Shown here piece by piece: positions 51,103-64,000 of a stretch of DNA of 64,000 bases. The notes beneath the pieces were generated by a model. It saw nothing but the letters and a program-made list of their open reading frames with translations, ran no database searches and was not told the DNA's origin. The position numbers and the translations under genes were made by a program. The stretch covers positions 992,001-1,056,000 of the forward strand of contig JAXRKN010000040.1 in assembly GCA_038502055.1 (NCBI GenBank), in the 5' to 3' direction. Within the stretch, counting starts at the first letter, position 1. Every line of letters starts with the position of its first letter. This DNA comes from Tanytarsus gracilentus. Its lineage: Eukaryota > Arthropoda > Insecta > Diptera > Chironomidae.

Positions 51103-51359
51103 ATGATGCAAGCATCAAAGCAACATCAAACACCGACGAAGACTGCAGCATCCGCACAGGGAAAGGGAGCGCTACAACTTAAGGAGATTTCTATAATTCC
51201 CATAACAGCTGTTCCCGCTACTGTCAAGAAGCATCAGAGCAAGCCTCTCATTGAAAAGGCAACGAGCTCAAATAAATCAATGGCTGGTGACGACTCAGCC
51301 GATTCATTAAGAAAGAAACGTTGTACGGATAGATACGACTCTTCTGAATCATCCGATAG
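51103..51359 (+). CDS. N-terminal coding exon of an unidentified gene
   Basis: The exon starts with ATGATG and reads MMQASKQHQTPTKTAASAQG, then a Val/Ile/Pro stretch (LQLKEISIIPITAVPATV), a Lys/Ser region, DDSADSLRKKRCTDRYDSS and ESSD. It ends at 51359 just before a strong donor, GTAAGT, in phase 2. The composition (Gln, Thr, Ser, Ala, Lys; few AT-driven residues) contrasts sharply with random frames nearby. A basic patch RKKR and an acidic Ser cluster DSSESSD, possible CK2 or degron-type sites, suggest a regulatory or nuclear protein; that is inference. I do not recognise the family and found no further exon to the right. It is probably followed by a long intron. Confidence 0.65.
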
Positions 51360-54300
51360 GTAAGTGTTATGTCCAACATAAATTGCGACAAATTATTGAT
51401 TTTACAAGCATCCACAAGATTGAGAACATAAAAAATCCTTTAGCATGATATAAAATAAGAAGAAGAAGGAAATAAAACTAAAGCATTAAAGTAGTCACGT
51501 AGACCACTCTAAAGCGCAAGAAGCGACAGCCATGAACTAAATAATAAGAAGAGTCAGAAGGAATTTTCTAACCATGAGAGAAGCAAAAAGTGCATGGAAG
51601 GAACGAAGCGAGAAGAAAGAAGAATTTTTATGTGCTTTTTAGGGTTTGTTCGGAAATGACTTTGTGGGGTGCTCAAAATATATCGATCAAGATTTCGTCA
51701 TTAATATTTTTATGCTTCTAACATAGGGTAAATGCATTTTATAAATTAAACGCACTCGCCCTAAAGCCAGTAACTCAAAACGAACGAAACTCATGAGATT
51801 AAAATCTCCACTATTCATCATTTTGCGGGTATTAACCCAAAACTCCAAGAGTCAGTGGAAATGCAGCCGACGACTACGCAACAAAAGCCACAAAAACCTC
51901 GTGTTATTCTCATTCTCAAGTTTATATACACACACTCCGAGCGAGCAGAGACGAAACATCTTTTCTTCTTTTTCATTTTCTCTCGATCGTCTCGATGATG
52001 AAGGCAAGGCAAAAGGTATAAGAAGAAGTACAAATAAATAAACAGATGAAGAAATCGAGATGTATTGAATAATCGACGAATTTAATTCTCAAAATTCTTT
52101 GCGCTCCGAGAGAAAAATGTTTTCGCGCTCACTCGCATCGGCATTAAAATAATAAGAAGAAAAGTTTTTTCGGCAATTTTCTTTCGTGTTACCGTTGAAT
52201 ATATTTTTTCTACTCTCTCACACGCGTTGACAAAAAAATCGCGCTGACCGTGACTTTGACATATAACAATTTAATCGGGCACTTTATTTATTATCTTGTG
52301 GTCGTGAAAAGCGCGATATCTTGATGCGTCTTTTTCATCCATTGCTTACGTATGTGTAAACTCACTTTATGTCCTTCAAAATATTTTTCTCTTTGTGCTA
52401 GTTCTATAAAATAATTTCCTTTGTTTTCACTTTTTTTTCGCCAATAAAAGAGTTCATGTCTGAAATAAATGTTTTCATTACGCAATTCGACTATGCGGCC
52501 AGCCGAAAATTTACTCGCACGATGACGATTTTCGGGTGAATGTACCAAACGAAAAATAGCACTGAACTTGACCGCTAAAAACGGCAAATCTCAACAGTTC
52601 CAGACAGCGGATATGATTTTAACTCTTTGACTGAATGTTTTTTGTGTATGGTGCGCTTTGAATGGTCCATTGTCGTCGCGCGACGAATTCGCTTCGTTTT
52701 CATTCACCAACTGTATAATACAAATTCATCAATTTTAATGGAATGACTTGTCTATGATGGCAAGGGAGAAGTAAAGAAGAAATTCACGAGACTTGACGCC
52801 TTTAGAACTTTTTAAAAGGAAATAAATTTAAACTTTTAATAATTAAAATGTGAACTAAAGTTGACGACAATGAATGTCCTTTTATCGTTGTAATTAATTG
52901 TAAATAAACTTAAAAGCAAACAGCGACAGTAAACAAGTTAAGAAGAGTTGATAAAAAATTATGCTCGGCAATTATGTCATTAATTTTTACAGCTCCTTGA
53001 TTAAATAATTTCTCGATGAAAATAATTTTTTTGCCATTCTAAAGAGCGGCAATAAACTCTCTTTTAATTGCCGGCTGCACATTTTTTTGCTACATGTTCA
53101 TCTGCTGGCGAATTAAAAGTATTTTTTACTTGCTACTCGTTTCACGCTGTTGACCGTTGTCCAGCGCGAGAGAGAAAGCAAAAAAAGAGCTCGAATCCTT
53201 TTTAATTTTTATCCTCAATGTCCCTTCCATATTCAAACATTTCCCATCGCACCGACCGAGTGGGGAGGAAGCAGCAACGTCATGAGCACTTTAATTCAGA
53301 ATTAAATCATACGGGCTGCAAAACATTATAATCATAAATGCAGGGATGAAAAATTTGATTAATGTATGTATGAAAAACTTTCCTCTTGTTTTTGTTATAT
53401 TACGATCGTGAGTATGTGCAGAAAGAGAGAAAACCAACAGGCAGGCAACTCGTGTGTGTGTGTGTGCGTTCAGCTTAGGGTAGGGGAGGTACGACGACCG
53501 GAGAGATATGTGTGTACATAAAGAGCGACAACCAAGAATATTTGTTCGTAGACTGAATCTCATTTTATACTCTAATCACATTGGAAAGCATACACATAAA
53601 AGCCCGAAAAAAAAGAAGAGAGAGAGAAAGAGGAACAATAAGGGAAATAATGATGATCGAAAACCAGTTCTTTCTTATATTTATTTTTTGAGTCATAAAA
53701 AGAGCTGTGTAGAACCTCTAGAAATGTTTATTTAGTCAAGCTTAGGACTCCCAGTTCTGATATCATTAGGCAACTTCCACAAATTAATGACTCATTAATA
53801 AAAAAAATCTCATGTTGATTAAATTAATGACGTGAAGTGCATTTTATAAAATGTGGGAATTTGCACATTTTTCAATATTCTCGCAAACTCGTTTTTCATG
53901 GCGATGAAAATTTTTGACTCGACTACGCAAGGAGAAAAATTCACTCTCCCAAGGATTTCTCATCTCAATGCACACGAGCTATTTTTCTTCCTCATTTCCT
54001 TTTCTCAATTTAACGATTTGATGACGAGTACAGGCATGATATGGCAACCTACAATTTAAGATTAATAGATCCTCAACCATTGTTGCAATATGTACTGGTT
54101 TTTAATTTTTTTTAGAATTCTGCAAGCACTTTTCGATAACGAGATATTTTCATGCAGGAATCCACTTCAAAATGATTACGATATCAAGTGAGACTTGAAT
54201 GAATGAAAAAAATATTCAATAGTATGCGGTTTCATCAATAGCTCGGTAATCATGGCAACATTTTCCATTTCGATGAGTTTTTCCACTCCGGAAGAAAGAA

Positions 54301-57300
54301 ACTCAACAGCAACAGCTTCCAATTTGATTATGTCCCGATGCTTTTGCTGCTGATGCACACTCCACACACACTCCTCAATTTTTTTTACTTATATATATTT
54401 TTCTAAATCAACTCTTCAAAAAGAATTCTGCGCATTTTTTACCTGCAGAATATCCGAATGCCTGAGATATATAATACATGTTGAATTGGTAAAAGAATCC
54501 TTTTGTTCGTGAGGGAGAAGACGAAAAAGAACCAAAATAATAGGCAACAACAGAGAGGAGAAGCTTACAGTGAGTTCCCAACACTATTGGACTCTCTACC
54601 TTTTTCCTTTTGGATCTCCCGATGTGAGAGAATTAACGGCATCATGTTTATTCCTTAAACAACCAACCATCAATCAGTCGACGAGTTTTCGCCTTTATGT
54701 GTATGGCTTCACAACATGCGTGTGTGTGTGTGCATCTGCAACATGTATCCGAAAAAAATATAAATGAATTTAATTTATGACCAGCAGCTAAACAGTCACC
54801 ATCAAGTTATTTATGCCGATGAGACTGATCTCAAATAATTTTCATGCTACATTGCCACACTTTCCACCCGAAACATCGATAATTGAATTTTCAATGAGTT
54901 GCTCGAAAATGAAATTAAAGGTCGACGTACATTGCGTTCATTGTCGAAAGATAAGCGCACATATCGTTCACAAAAACGCGACTCACTTATCAGTAAATGA
55001 CGAATAAGAATGAGAGAGAGAAAAAACTTCAAAATTATGCGGTCGCAAAATAATTTAATAGTGAAAATGCGAGAGAACCTGATTGTAAGCACTTGATACG
55101 TTTCGTAGGCATTCGAGAGAGCAATAAAATGTTTTTTTCTCAAGCCTCATAGGCAATTGAAAAATTACATAATTGAATTATCGTGAATTAGTAAACTTCT
55201 TTATCAACAACTTGAAAATTGATTAATTATTTACTCCAGAGATCCTCAACGTCGAAATCGGAAATTACGGATTGATTGGAAAAAATAATTTTTCTCTCGA
55301 AAGCTCGTCAGAGCATGCAAAAGTTCCAGGAAGCGACTAATTAAGGCTGAAAGTATTTTATTTTCCACGTTAATCCGAAACCAATCATCGATAAAATCTT
55401 GCAAGGCGGAGTGAGCTAGAGGAAAATAATGAGTTTTAGGGATCAAGAAATAAAGTCGAATTTTATTGTGGGTTTAATGAAAATTAATTAAAGGATGAAA
55501 AATCTATTTAATTAATTTGAACCGATATAAAGATTTCCATTGCGATACAATAAATTTATTTAAAAAAATTTACATTCTATCAATAAAGTTCATTGTCATA
55601 TCAATAACATCTGAATAAAAAATATAATTTAATGAAACTTGTCTGATAACTCGTGAACATTCACATGGAAAATATTTGCAAAATCTAAAGTAAATAATTA
55701 TTTTGTAATCTCATATTAGAAACCGCACAAAAAAGTGAAGGGAGAAATATATCACAATGGGGCAGGAATATGATAAGCGTGAGAATTATAATTTTTTCAT
55801 AAAAATAAATTTTAAAAAGAAAAACAACTTCAACTAGCCGTCAATTCATTAATTTTAATTGAGTACTTGTCTGCGCGTAACAGAGAACTTAAAAATGCAG
55901 TCGACATTGCACACTGCATTTTTTGTGGAAAAAATTGTGCAATTCGATTGTTTGATGATTTCACAGAACAACGACAAAGACCTTAGAGCATGATGCAGCT
56001 ATACTCACAATTATTTTTTAAACTGTTGCGATCGCAGTCGACGACATATAGTAATTCCCTCTCACTTACTCATTCATGAAATGCAAACAAATATATATTC
56101 GTCGTTGTGCAATCGAATTCGTTCACCTCTTGATGTGAACGCGAGAGAAGCAATTGAAATTTAAAATGCATGCAGAAAATGCTATTTTTTTATGCAACAA
56201 GCCTCTCTTTCTATTTCTCTCATGCTGACTTTTCGAGTAATGATGCAATAGTGCAGTGAAAGAATTACAATAGAAAAAATACAACTTTTCGTTGTTGTCG
56301 TCGAAGTGACACAAAACGAGGTAAAAATTTACCGCTTTTTTCTGCATCAACTGATAATTGCACGCTGAGGCGAAACTCGACTCTCTCTTGGTTAGAACAT
56401 TTTTTTTGGTAGTGGTGAAAAAAGATGATTAAAAATGCAACAATAGACCTTCCTGTTGTTTCTGACGGTATGCACCACCAAAATCGAGAAAGTCAACCAC
56501 AGAGAAGTGAAAATTGGAAAAAATGCAAATCGACCACAGTCAGTGATAAATAAAAATTCTCATCTCACAGCGTTAAGAGCATTTGTGCACTGTTGCCAGA
56601 CTTTACAGACATTTTTTCATTAGTTTTTTTCACTTCGTGATGGATTCTTAATGACCTTTTTTTCATTCTCTATCTCTTATGTTGACTATAGCATGTGTGT
56701 GTATTCGTGCGAGAGATAAATGCTGCATTTCGACTGCATTTTGAGAGATTGTTGGCCTTCGAACTAAACAAGGCAATGTATTATTAAATAAAAAGTCTGA
56801 GATTTTTATGACTCTATTGCTATATAATGTGCTTTTTAAGTTAACTGCATAATTGCCTTCCACAAATTTTGCACGATTTCATGCCAACCCCTCAAAAATA
56901 TTTTGTCCTCGATAAGAACACACATACACACGCGCTATCACATGTAAATAATAAATAATCGATGGGTGAACCTGTGATAAGACACCGAAGTATGGTAGAG
57001 AGAAATTTATGATGACATTATAAGTGTCGATGGAACGAGAACATAAATTGATAATGGGGAAAAATATTCGCACTCACTTACGTTCGAGTGCCGGGAAGGA
57101 AGGAAGATTGTGTGTGAATTTGCTTTTCGTCATTGCGATATCAATCGCATGCGAAATTCAAACAGAGAGGGAAGGTGCGCTTTTGTCATACACACAAAAC
57201 TCTCCCTTCCTTTAAAAGAAGTCTTCTTCTTTTTTGCAAGAGAAAAATGGCGTAAAAAATGAATGTAATAACAATAAATGGGTTAATAATATTAACGTCA

Positions 57301-59914
57301 TGCACATACGATGTCTGCAAGCCAATAAATATTGTATTTATAGCTCAATAACGAATTTTGTGCTGAAAAGTGTATTTAGTTACGTTCTCAAGAAGGAAAT
57401 ATCATATCGGTATGTTTGGGGGGAGAAGAAAAAATAAAATAAAATATCGAATGTCGTAAAATCGCAAGAATCCACTCAAAGTTGAGGGAAGAAAATTTTT
57501 TTGATTAAAAACAAATTCAATTGTGAGGTTACCTACAAATTGTAACGACTTCAAAAGCAAACATGAATTCATGGCATTTATGACTCATTTTAGTGTGTGT
57601 TTGAGGTTCTGTGATTTCTTGACAAAGAAAAAATTTTTATAGAACTAATAAAAGATTGGAAAGAATTTTTTCTGAAAGTAAATTTAGGGTAACAAGATTT
57701 CTAAATATTGAGAGACTCCTACAAAGCAATCTTACTGGGAACTTGAATTGAAGGCTTTTTAAAACGCGTTTTTATATATTTATAAAACTGCACATTTTCA
57801 AGTATACACAAACAATATGGTCGTATTGAAACCTACGTGAAGCGAAATGAAATTGCATTTAATACAGAATGAGTGCCTTGAAGAATAGTTAAGCAGTTAG
57901 TTGCATTACGACATTGGTGCTTCGCCCATATTTTTTCTATTTTGTGAAACGTTGCAAAAAGCTGTTCTTGTGAGTCCTCGAACTATTTATCTTGTAGCAT
58001 TACTTTGGCCATTATTGTTATTGCCATTAGACGTCTTTTTTGCATTTCCACATCATTTTTTAGCTCCGAGAGTGAGAAGAAAAAGCGAAAGTATGAAAAT
58101 GATTTATTGCTCAACTGCATAAGGGGGATTAGAGATCATTTTTCTGCTACTCAAATGCAATTTATGTTTAGTCTCTAAATAATCCGCGGCAATAATTTTG
58201 CGATAGAAAAACTTTGGAAACCGCATGATCTCAAGTGAAACTCCCTTTCGAGGTTAGGTGCGGTCAACAATTTAAAGAACATTTATCTACCTCGAATCTT
58301 CAATGCTCGTGAAGTGCTAAGCCATTACGTGTTCCTTCAACCATAACTTTTATCCCTAATTCACAATTATAAATGTCGCGAGATAAGAATTTTTCTCAAT
58401 TCATTTTTTACGACCTTATTTTTATTTTTGAATAGAGAAGAGTTGAAGACAATTTCAGTCACCATTACAGAAGGGAAATCATAAAAAAAATATTTTAAAT
58501 TTCTGTTCAGCTAGCATATCTGGCTTTGAGAATCAAGTTGTTGAATGAGCACATGAGGAGGAAAAAATATATTAAAAAATTTTGTTTATTTTCTCCGAAA
58601 AATTCTTCAAATACTTGAAAAAAATGCATTGCTTTGTTATGCTAAGTGGAAGTCGTACAGAACATTACCAGGTGGTTATAAAATTTTATTTTTTCTTAAG
58701 AATCCATTGCATGCATCTGAAAATATAATTAATCCACTTTAATTACTTGATAATATGAAGAACAAGCGCATAATAATAATCAAGAAATAAACTTAGGGTC
58801 GAAATCTAAAAGTATTCTTAAAAACGCTCTTCTAAAATTTTCTACACTTTTGCGACGAAAATCTGTACCGGGGATAACGACGTTGTGTTGAGTGAGAGGT
58901 AGAGTAGAAGAGGGTAGCAAGTCAAGTGGGGTGGAGAGATGAAGAAGATGGAGAATTTTATGAAAAAGGAGGAGATTTGAAAATTGTGAGAAAAACTTCA
59001 TTTCTATAGCTTTAGGAAGCAAGTACATACTTTCACTACTCACACTCTCAGTGTCTTGTGGGTGGGAAGAAAATTTTCTCTCTCTCGACAGGAAATCGGA
59101 TTTTCCCTTTTCGTTGTGGAACTTCAACAGAAAATTGCACGAGACATGTCAGCTGGAAGTGAAAAGAAAATTCTTCAATATTTTTCCTCTTTACGGTGTA
59201 AAGCAATTTGTTGCAAATTCATTCGCCTTTTTTTGTGAAAATTAATTAAAAAACTTTTGCTCTCCAACAATTTAAGGAGATTGTAAAACGAGTGATATAA
59301 ATTATGTTTTTATAGCACGAAATTTTCGGGCTAATGATGGCGTTTTACTAAACTGCTCTTGGCAAATATTCACCGCACATAATTCGTGTGTTTACATAGC
59401 TATCCTCAAAAATATATATGTTCGTCGTGATAGAAACTCCTTAGAAAAAGCTTTTATAGCTTCATAGTTGAAAGATCAAAAGGAGTTTTGAAGAAACACA
59501 CATCGAATGTATGAGTCTAGAGGGTTGGCAATTTCTTGCATCATAAATTATTAAGACTTATCTCCCACTTACTTATTAAATGCTAAAAGGAATCAGCAAA
59601 GGAAAATTTCATCTTTTCTAATTTATCTCAACGACTGTGAAATGAAATTTTAAGGATTTACTTTGTCAGACCAAATGTCTGACATTTTTTGCTCTCATTC
59701 AAATTCATTTCCATGACATCAGTCGGTAATGTGAAAATCCATTTAGTTTATTTAACGAGAGAAGGAATGTTTATTATTTAATTCTCAACCGTCTATACGC
59801 TCATAAATGCCTCACATCTCCATCACAAAAAAGCTTCTCACTCGACGGAGAAGAGCTAACGGTAAAATTCCTACATTTAATTCTTTTATTTTCATCTTCA
59901 TTTTCGATATTTTT
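51360..59914 (+). other. Probable long intron of the 51103 gene
   Basis: It begins with the donor GTAAGT at 51360. No downstream exon could be recognised. Short GT tracts occur near 53451-53467 and 54718-54732. Frames such as 52291-52587 (minus) and 53508-53735 (plus) have no motif. Confidence 0.4.
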
Positions 59915-59920
59915 TTTATT
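59915..59920 (-). terminator. Candidate poly(A) signal for the minus-strand gene at 60007
   Basis: AATAAA on the minus strand (TTTATT on the plus strand) lies about 87 nt downstream of the TAA at 60009-60007. Confidence 0.35.
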
Positions 59921-60006
59921 ATGAAGATGAGAAACCTGTATGTGTGTTTGAAAATTGACCATAAGATGTTCTCTTTGGTTAGTAGCTGAAAAAAAAAGTA
60001 AAAATA

Positions 60007-60275
60007 TTATTGTGGTCGTGGCGGAGGCAAATTATAGACAATTTTCTTCTTCGATCCATCAGAAAGCGAGCGCTAAAAAATTGTGCTCCAACCAGAACAG
60101 TTGTATGAGGCACGAAAGATGAAAATTAAATTTACCGCATGTCTGTCTTCTTCCCCGAAATCATCTAAAAAGTCGATATGCACAAAAGGCTTTTGAAGGG
60201 CAAAGTTGCATAATGGAAAAGTTCTCTCTGTCTTTATTGCGTCTCTCCTTCGTGTTCCACGTACAATTTCAACCA
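60007..60275 (-). CDS. 3' end (two exons) of an unidentified gene
   Basis: On the minus strand, an exon at 60275-60136 follows the acceptor TGCCTCTTTAG and reads VEIVRGTRRRDAIKTERT, then FPLCNFALQKPF and VHIDFLDDFGEEDRHA. It ends at the donor GTAAAT in phase 0. A 63-bp intron (60135-60073, ending TTTTTTAG) leads to a final exon, 60072-60007, reading RSLSDGSKKKIVYNLPPPRP, Gln and stop. The intron size matches the 53 to 64 bp introns elsewhere in the window. The first exon could instead begin at an earlier acceptor, TTTGCAG, adding KYNFILSASLV. The composition is far from random AT-driven sequence. Upstream exons were not found, and I cannot name the protein. It lies antisense to the presumed intron of the 51103 gene. 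Confidence 0.5.
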
Positions 60276-63200
60276 CTAAAGAGGCACTCAAGATGAAATT
60301 ATATTTCTGCAAATCCTTTTTGTTGTTCTTATTTGCTCATTCATAGCAGCTCTGGCTGAAGTGAAAAGAGCAATGACTTCGACAATTTTCCAGTAATTTA
60401 ACTAAATGAGAGAGAACAATTTTCATCTTAATTGCCTTCGTTGTCGCAATTTTAATTTTTAGTTACAAAGATTTTTTTTTTCTAAATGAACCAAAAAATT
60501 CTAATGAATGTAAAATGAAACCCACAACGACGTCTGAAGAGAGTGAATTAAGAAGAAATCGTCGTTATATACCCGATAACAATTCGGTGTGGAGCAACAA
60601 CAATTTAAAGAACGAGACTCTAAAGAAAATTCCCTTCGTGTTCATTCCACTTTTTTTTCGTTCTCATTCAAGAACAGCATTTACAAAGAAGGTACATTCT
60701 GATTAAATCTCGAGTTTGTTCCTTCTTCATATACTCAGTTGTTTGCCTTCAGAGCGAACGGGGACCCCAGCAATAAAAAATCACGCAGCACAATGCCGAG
60801 ATTTACCATGTCAATCACACTTTAAACTGAATCTTTCCTGGGAAAAACTAAGTTGTAGAAAAACAAAAACGAAATGGGAATAATTTAACTTTATTTTACT
60901 ATGCAGATCCCATTATCCTTTCACATTCTTCCCTATTTTTTCTTCTTTCGCACAAAAATATTCCATCTTACATCGAGATCAATTTTATTATGTATTTTTT
61001 GACGTGTTTTCGTGTGTGATATTTGATGGAGAATAAAATTGAAAACATCGAGGGTGTTTCGAAGATTTTGAGCTTAAATTTATTATCGATTTTCAGTATA
61101 TTTAAAGTAAATATAATTCATAAAAAAAATGCTTGAATGAATTTTGAGTACAACCTGCATAATTTTACCATGTTCATCATTTCTGTTCTTGAAAACAGCA
61201 AGAGAAAAACTTTTTAAGGATTCGTCTTTGAATGAAATTGATAAGCAAAAAAAAAGATGAAAATCTCTCTGAGATATTAAAGAACTTCCGGTACATAAAA
61301 AATACCAACAAAAAATCCCTGTGGCCAAATGTTGAATAACTCGTTTTTGGTATTTTTCAACCCTGCATTCGCTTGAAAAAGTTGATTTTCCATTTCAAAG
61401 AATTTTCATACCAAAAAAAAGGGGAAAATTAGAAAACTTTTTCTCTATCTGACCCCCATCGTGATCATCGTCTTTAAAGCCTTAAAGGTTTCGACGAGCA
61501 TTTATATTTATTTAAGTCAGCATAGATGAAAATTGAAAAATGCTGAATGATGCAAAAATAAAAGTTTTCCACTCCCTCTCTGCTCTCCCTGCATGATTAA
61601 TTCGAGTAAAAAAGAATGTTTAGAGAGTCTGTCCGAGACATTTTGATGGAATAGCACCGAAGCCCATGGAGTGTCAATAAAAATATTGCAAGGGAGGTTG
61701 AATGAATTGATGAACTTTTACTACTTGTACGGATTCACCAGACCAAGTCACAATGAATTAAAATCAAAATTTCTCCCTTCAAAGGAAAAGAAAAACTCTT
61801 GATGGACAGAATTGAGAGTTAAAGGTTAATAGAAAAAGAATTTTATTACGGCGCTTAGAAAAATAGTTTGTAAGGCTTTTTACTCCCTAAAATATTTTGT
61901 CCCTCGTATTTATTTCAATATCATCATCATCTCACACTCCATGACGCATTGATTCAATTAGAAGCACTGCAAAATGAGTTCGAGACATATCTCACATGTA
62001 CACACAAAAAGTGTCTCTCATTTTTTATGCCATTCATGTTCATTCCTCAGAAAGCCATCATCGTTGAGTATAATGCATTACGTACGTTTCGTATACATAA
62101 AGAATTTCATGATGTACATGATTAATCGCTGAGTTGATGCTGAGCAACTGAAAAAAGAAGAGAGGTGACAAAAAGACACAAAATTCTCTTGTAGAATGAT
62201 AAAATTTATATAAAATGAAAAAAATGTGCACAACACATTGTCGTCGTCGTCGACGACGGGATGGTGAATGGGCGAACCGCAAATTAACGTTTTGCTTGTG
62301 AGCCCGTGACATGCAATTTAGCGACTTGCAACATCGGCATGCAATATTTTTTTTCTCTTCATCCCAATCCATCCGTGTGCTCATGAAAAATGTGTTTACG
62401 TGCAGACGTATAAAGCAGACCAGAGCAAGGGTGTGAATTTATTTTATTTAATATCGACTGAAACATTTCACCTCTGCCACCGCACCGATGGTGCATTGAC
62501 CACATGAAAGAGAATTTTTGTTATAAAAATTATTAATATTTATCGCGTTAATTTAAAAGAGATCTTTTTTTTCGGCAATTGTCTTGTTATATTTTTTTTC
62601 CACATGACACTGTTCACGTGCTCGTAATCTCACTTTAAAAGATAATTTTTCAACAGCGATGGCTTTTAGCATGTTATTTAATTTTTGCAGGGCAACAGCA
62701 CTCTGCAAATAACACATGCTTCTTTCGCAGTCGGTCTTTTGGATGGAAAAATTATTATCATTAATATTTTGAACTCGTTTTCCGGGATCCACAACGAGTT
62801 TTTTGAGCACACACACAAAACAGATGTCATTGGATACATTGGCTCAATTTTAATTTTAATTGCAATACCATTCAAGGCTTGCACCACGTATACACTCTAG
62901 AAAGGAAATAGTGCCCATTTCATTTGACTTTCTGCTTATATTACGCACCATCCTGGAATAAAATACTCGAGAACAATTTCCTGAAAAAAAGTTCATCTCC
63001 TTTGGAAATTTTTCAAGGTTGTAACGCAAGAAATTACTTCCATTTTATGACACTCATTTTCGAGGCAGCTGAGGGATGCATGTGAGAAGTAGTGTTTTTA
63101 TTGAAGGAGGGGACGTTCATTATAAAAAAAGGTATTTTTTAGACCTGCTCTGACAGGCAGAAATGAGAGAGAATTTTTCTAGAAAGAAATTTGGATTTAA

Positions 63201-64000
63201 CAAGATTGTGTCAGTGTCTGCGTGCGGCAGCTGATTCAAGAAATATATTTTATCACCTGTTATTTATTTTCTGCCGTGTCGTTTCATTGTTGATCGAAAA
63301 TTTTGTGTGCACTTAACATCATCGCGATTATGATATAGTTTGCAATTTCATTGAGGTCAGGATCAATTTCAAAAAATGAGAACGCATTAAATTTATTTTG
63401 TGAGGAAGCCAAAGCGATTTTAATTATGAAACTCGAGAGCTTCTCTTTTGTTCAATTCCCTCCCGAAAATGGTTCAGCTTAATTATTGATGAAAAGGCAA
63501 AGTTACGATGACGATAATGATTGGTGGAGGGAGATATGCAAATTGATATGCCGAAAATTACTCAAACTTGGTGGGAGGCAGAAAAACAAATAAAAGTCAA
63601 GAAATTTTTTCATTATCTTCCGTTAAAATTTATTTTACATTTAAATATTTTTCCTTAATGTTGATCATTGAATTCACACAGCAGTGAGCAATAAGTAAAT
63701 TACGTGTGAAAAAAATTCCCGAATCGCTATGAGATTTTAAAAAATTTACCACATCAGGCGAAAAATAGAATTTGATGCTACCGATTATTGCTCAATGAGA
63801 GTCGTTTGCACACCACATGTGGCACATTGAAGGCCTCCTGCATGCAAAATTTAATTTTCCAATCTCGCCCCTCCCCGCAGCATGCACCCGCCAATTATAC
63901 ATTTTCTCATTTTATTCGGGCAATATTGGAGTTTTATGCAAAAAGAAACTTTTCCTTCCGCTCTTCGCTTCTAATTCGATTTAATGGATGTTGTCTATAG
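60276..64000. other. Region without a supported gene
   Basis: It may hold the upstream exons of the minus-strand gene at 60007 or further intron of the 51103 gene, but none is recognisable. A plus frame at 60515-60706 and one at 62685-62900 were considered and not accepted. Confidence 0.35.

Noticed and set aside
60515..60706. Plus-strand frame starting MKPTTTSEESELRRNRRYIP, with GTACAT after AAGAAG
   Set aside because: The first half looks coding, but the second half is AT-driven (FVFIPLFF), the donor is weak, and no family is recognised.
62685..62900. Frame following TTTTTGCAG that might be an internal exon
   Set aside because: An acceptor-like site alone is common in AT-rich DNA; no donor and no recognisable protein.

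Overview
The window looks like an insect nuclear genome, most probably a lower dipteran such as a midge or mosquito relative. It is AT-rich, has very short GT-AG introns (53 to 64 bp in several places) beside introns of many kilobases, shows arthropod core-promoter motifs and polyadenylation signals, and carries a decayed non-LTR retrotransposon and foldback/MITE-like repeats. There is no bacterial-type operon, CRISPR array or rRNA. The species is inference only.

Region by region. (1) 1-14811, minus strand: the 5' half of a NOS1AP/CAPON-type adaptor gene. Four small phase-0 coding exons (14651-14550, 7149-7078, 6866-6762, 6697-6524) encode the start codon and most of the PTB domain; later exons lie beyond the left edge. 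(2) Inside its 7.4 kb first intron, on the opposite strand, sits a complete three-exon gene (11364-13646, 724 aa) with a probable DUF4485 N-terminus and a long helical, acidic C-terminal region. The same intron holds a nested inverted-repeat element (9767-10186). The intron at the left edge holds a foldback-like element (4648-5715) flanked by a 9-bp direct repeat. (3) 16311-18610, minus strand: a 5'-truncated, frameshifted non-LTR retrotransposon with a poly(A) end. (4) 18611-35530: gene-poor DNA with a perfect 44-bp-arm hairpin (23228-23333), a (GA)25 microsatellite and one weak small secreted-peptide candidate. (5) 35533-36535: an intronless secreted leucine-rich-repeat protein gene with TATA, initiator and DPE-like elements and a poly(A) signal. 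(6) 36536-51100: gene-poor, with one possible terminal exon at 38919-39179. (7) 51103-51359: the N-terminal coding exon of an unidentified plus-strand gene, followed by a strong splice donor and probably a long intron. (8) 60007-60275, minus strand: two exons forming the 3' end of an unidentified gene.

The genes do not form a shared pathway that I can see. NOS1AP is a cytoplasmic scaffold, the nested gene is of unknown function, and the LRR protein is predicted to be secreted. The main structural interest is the antisense nested gene, the cluster of palindromic elements, and two exon groups whose proteins I could not name.
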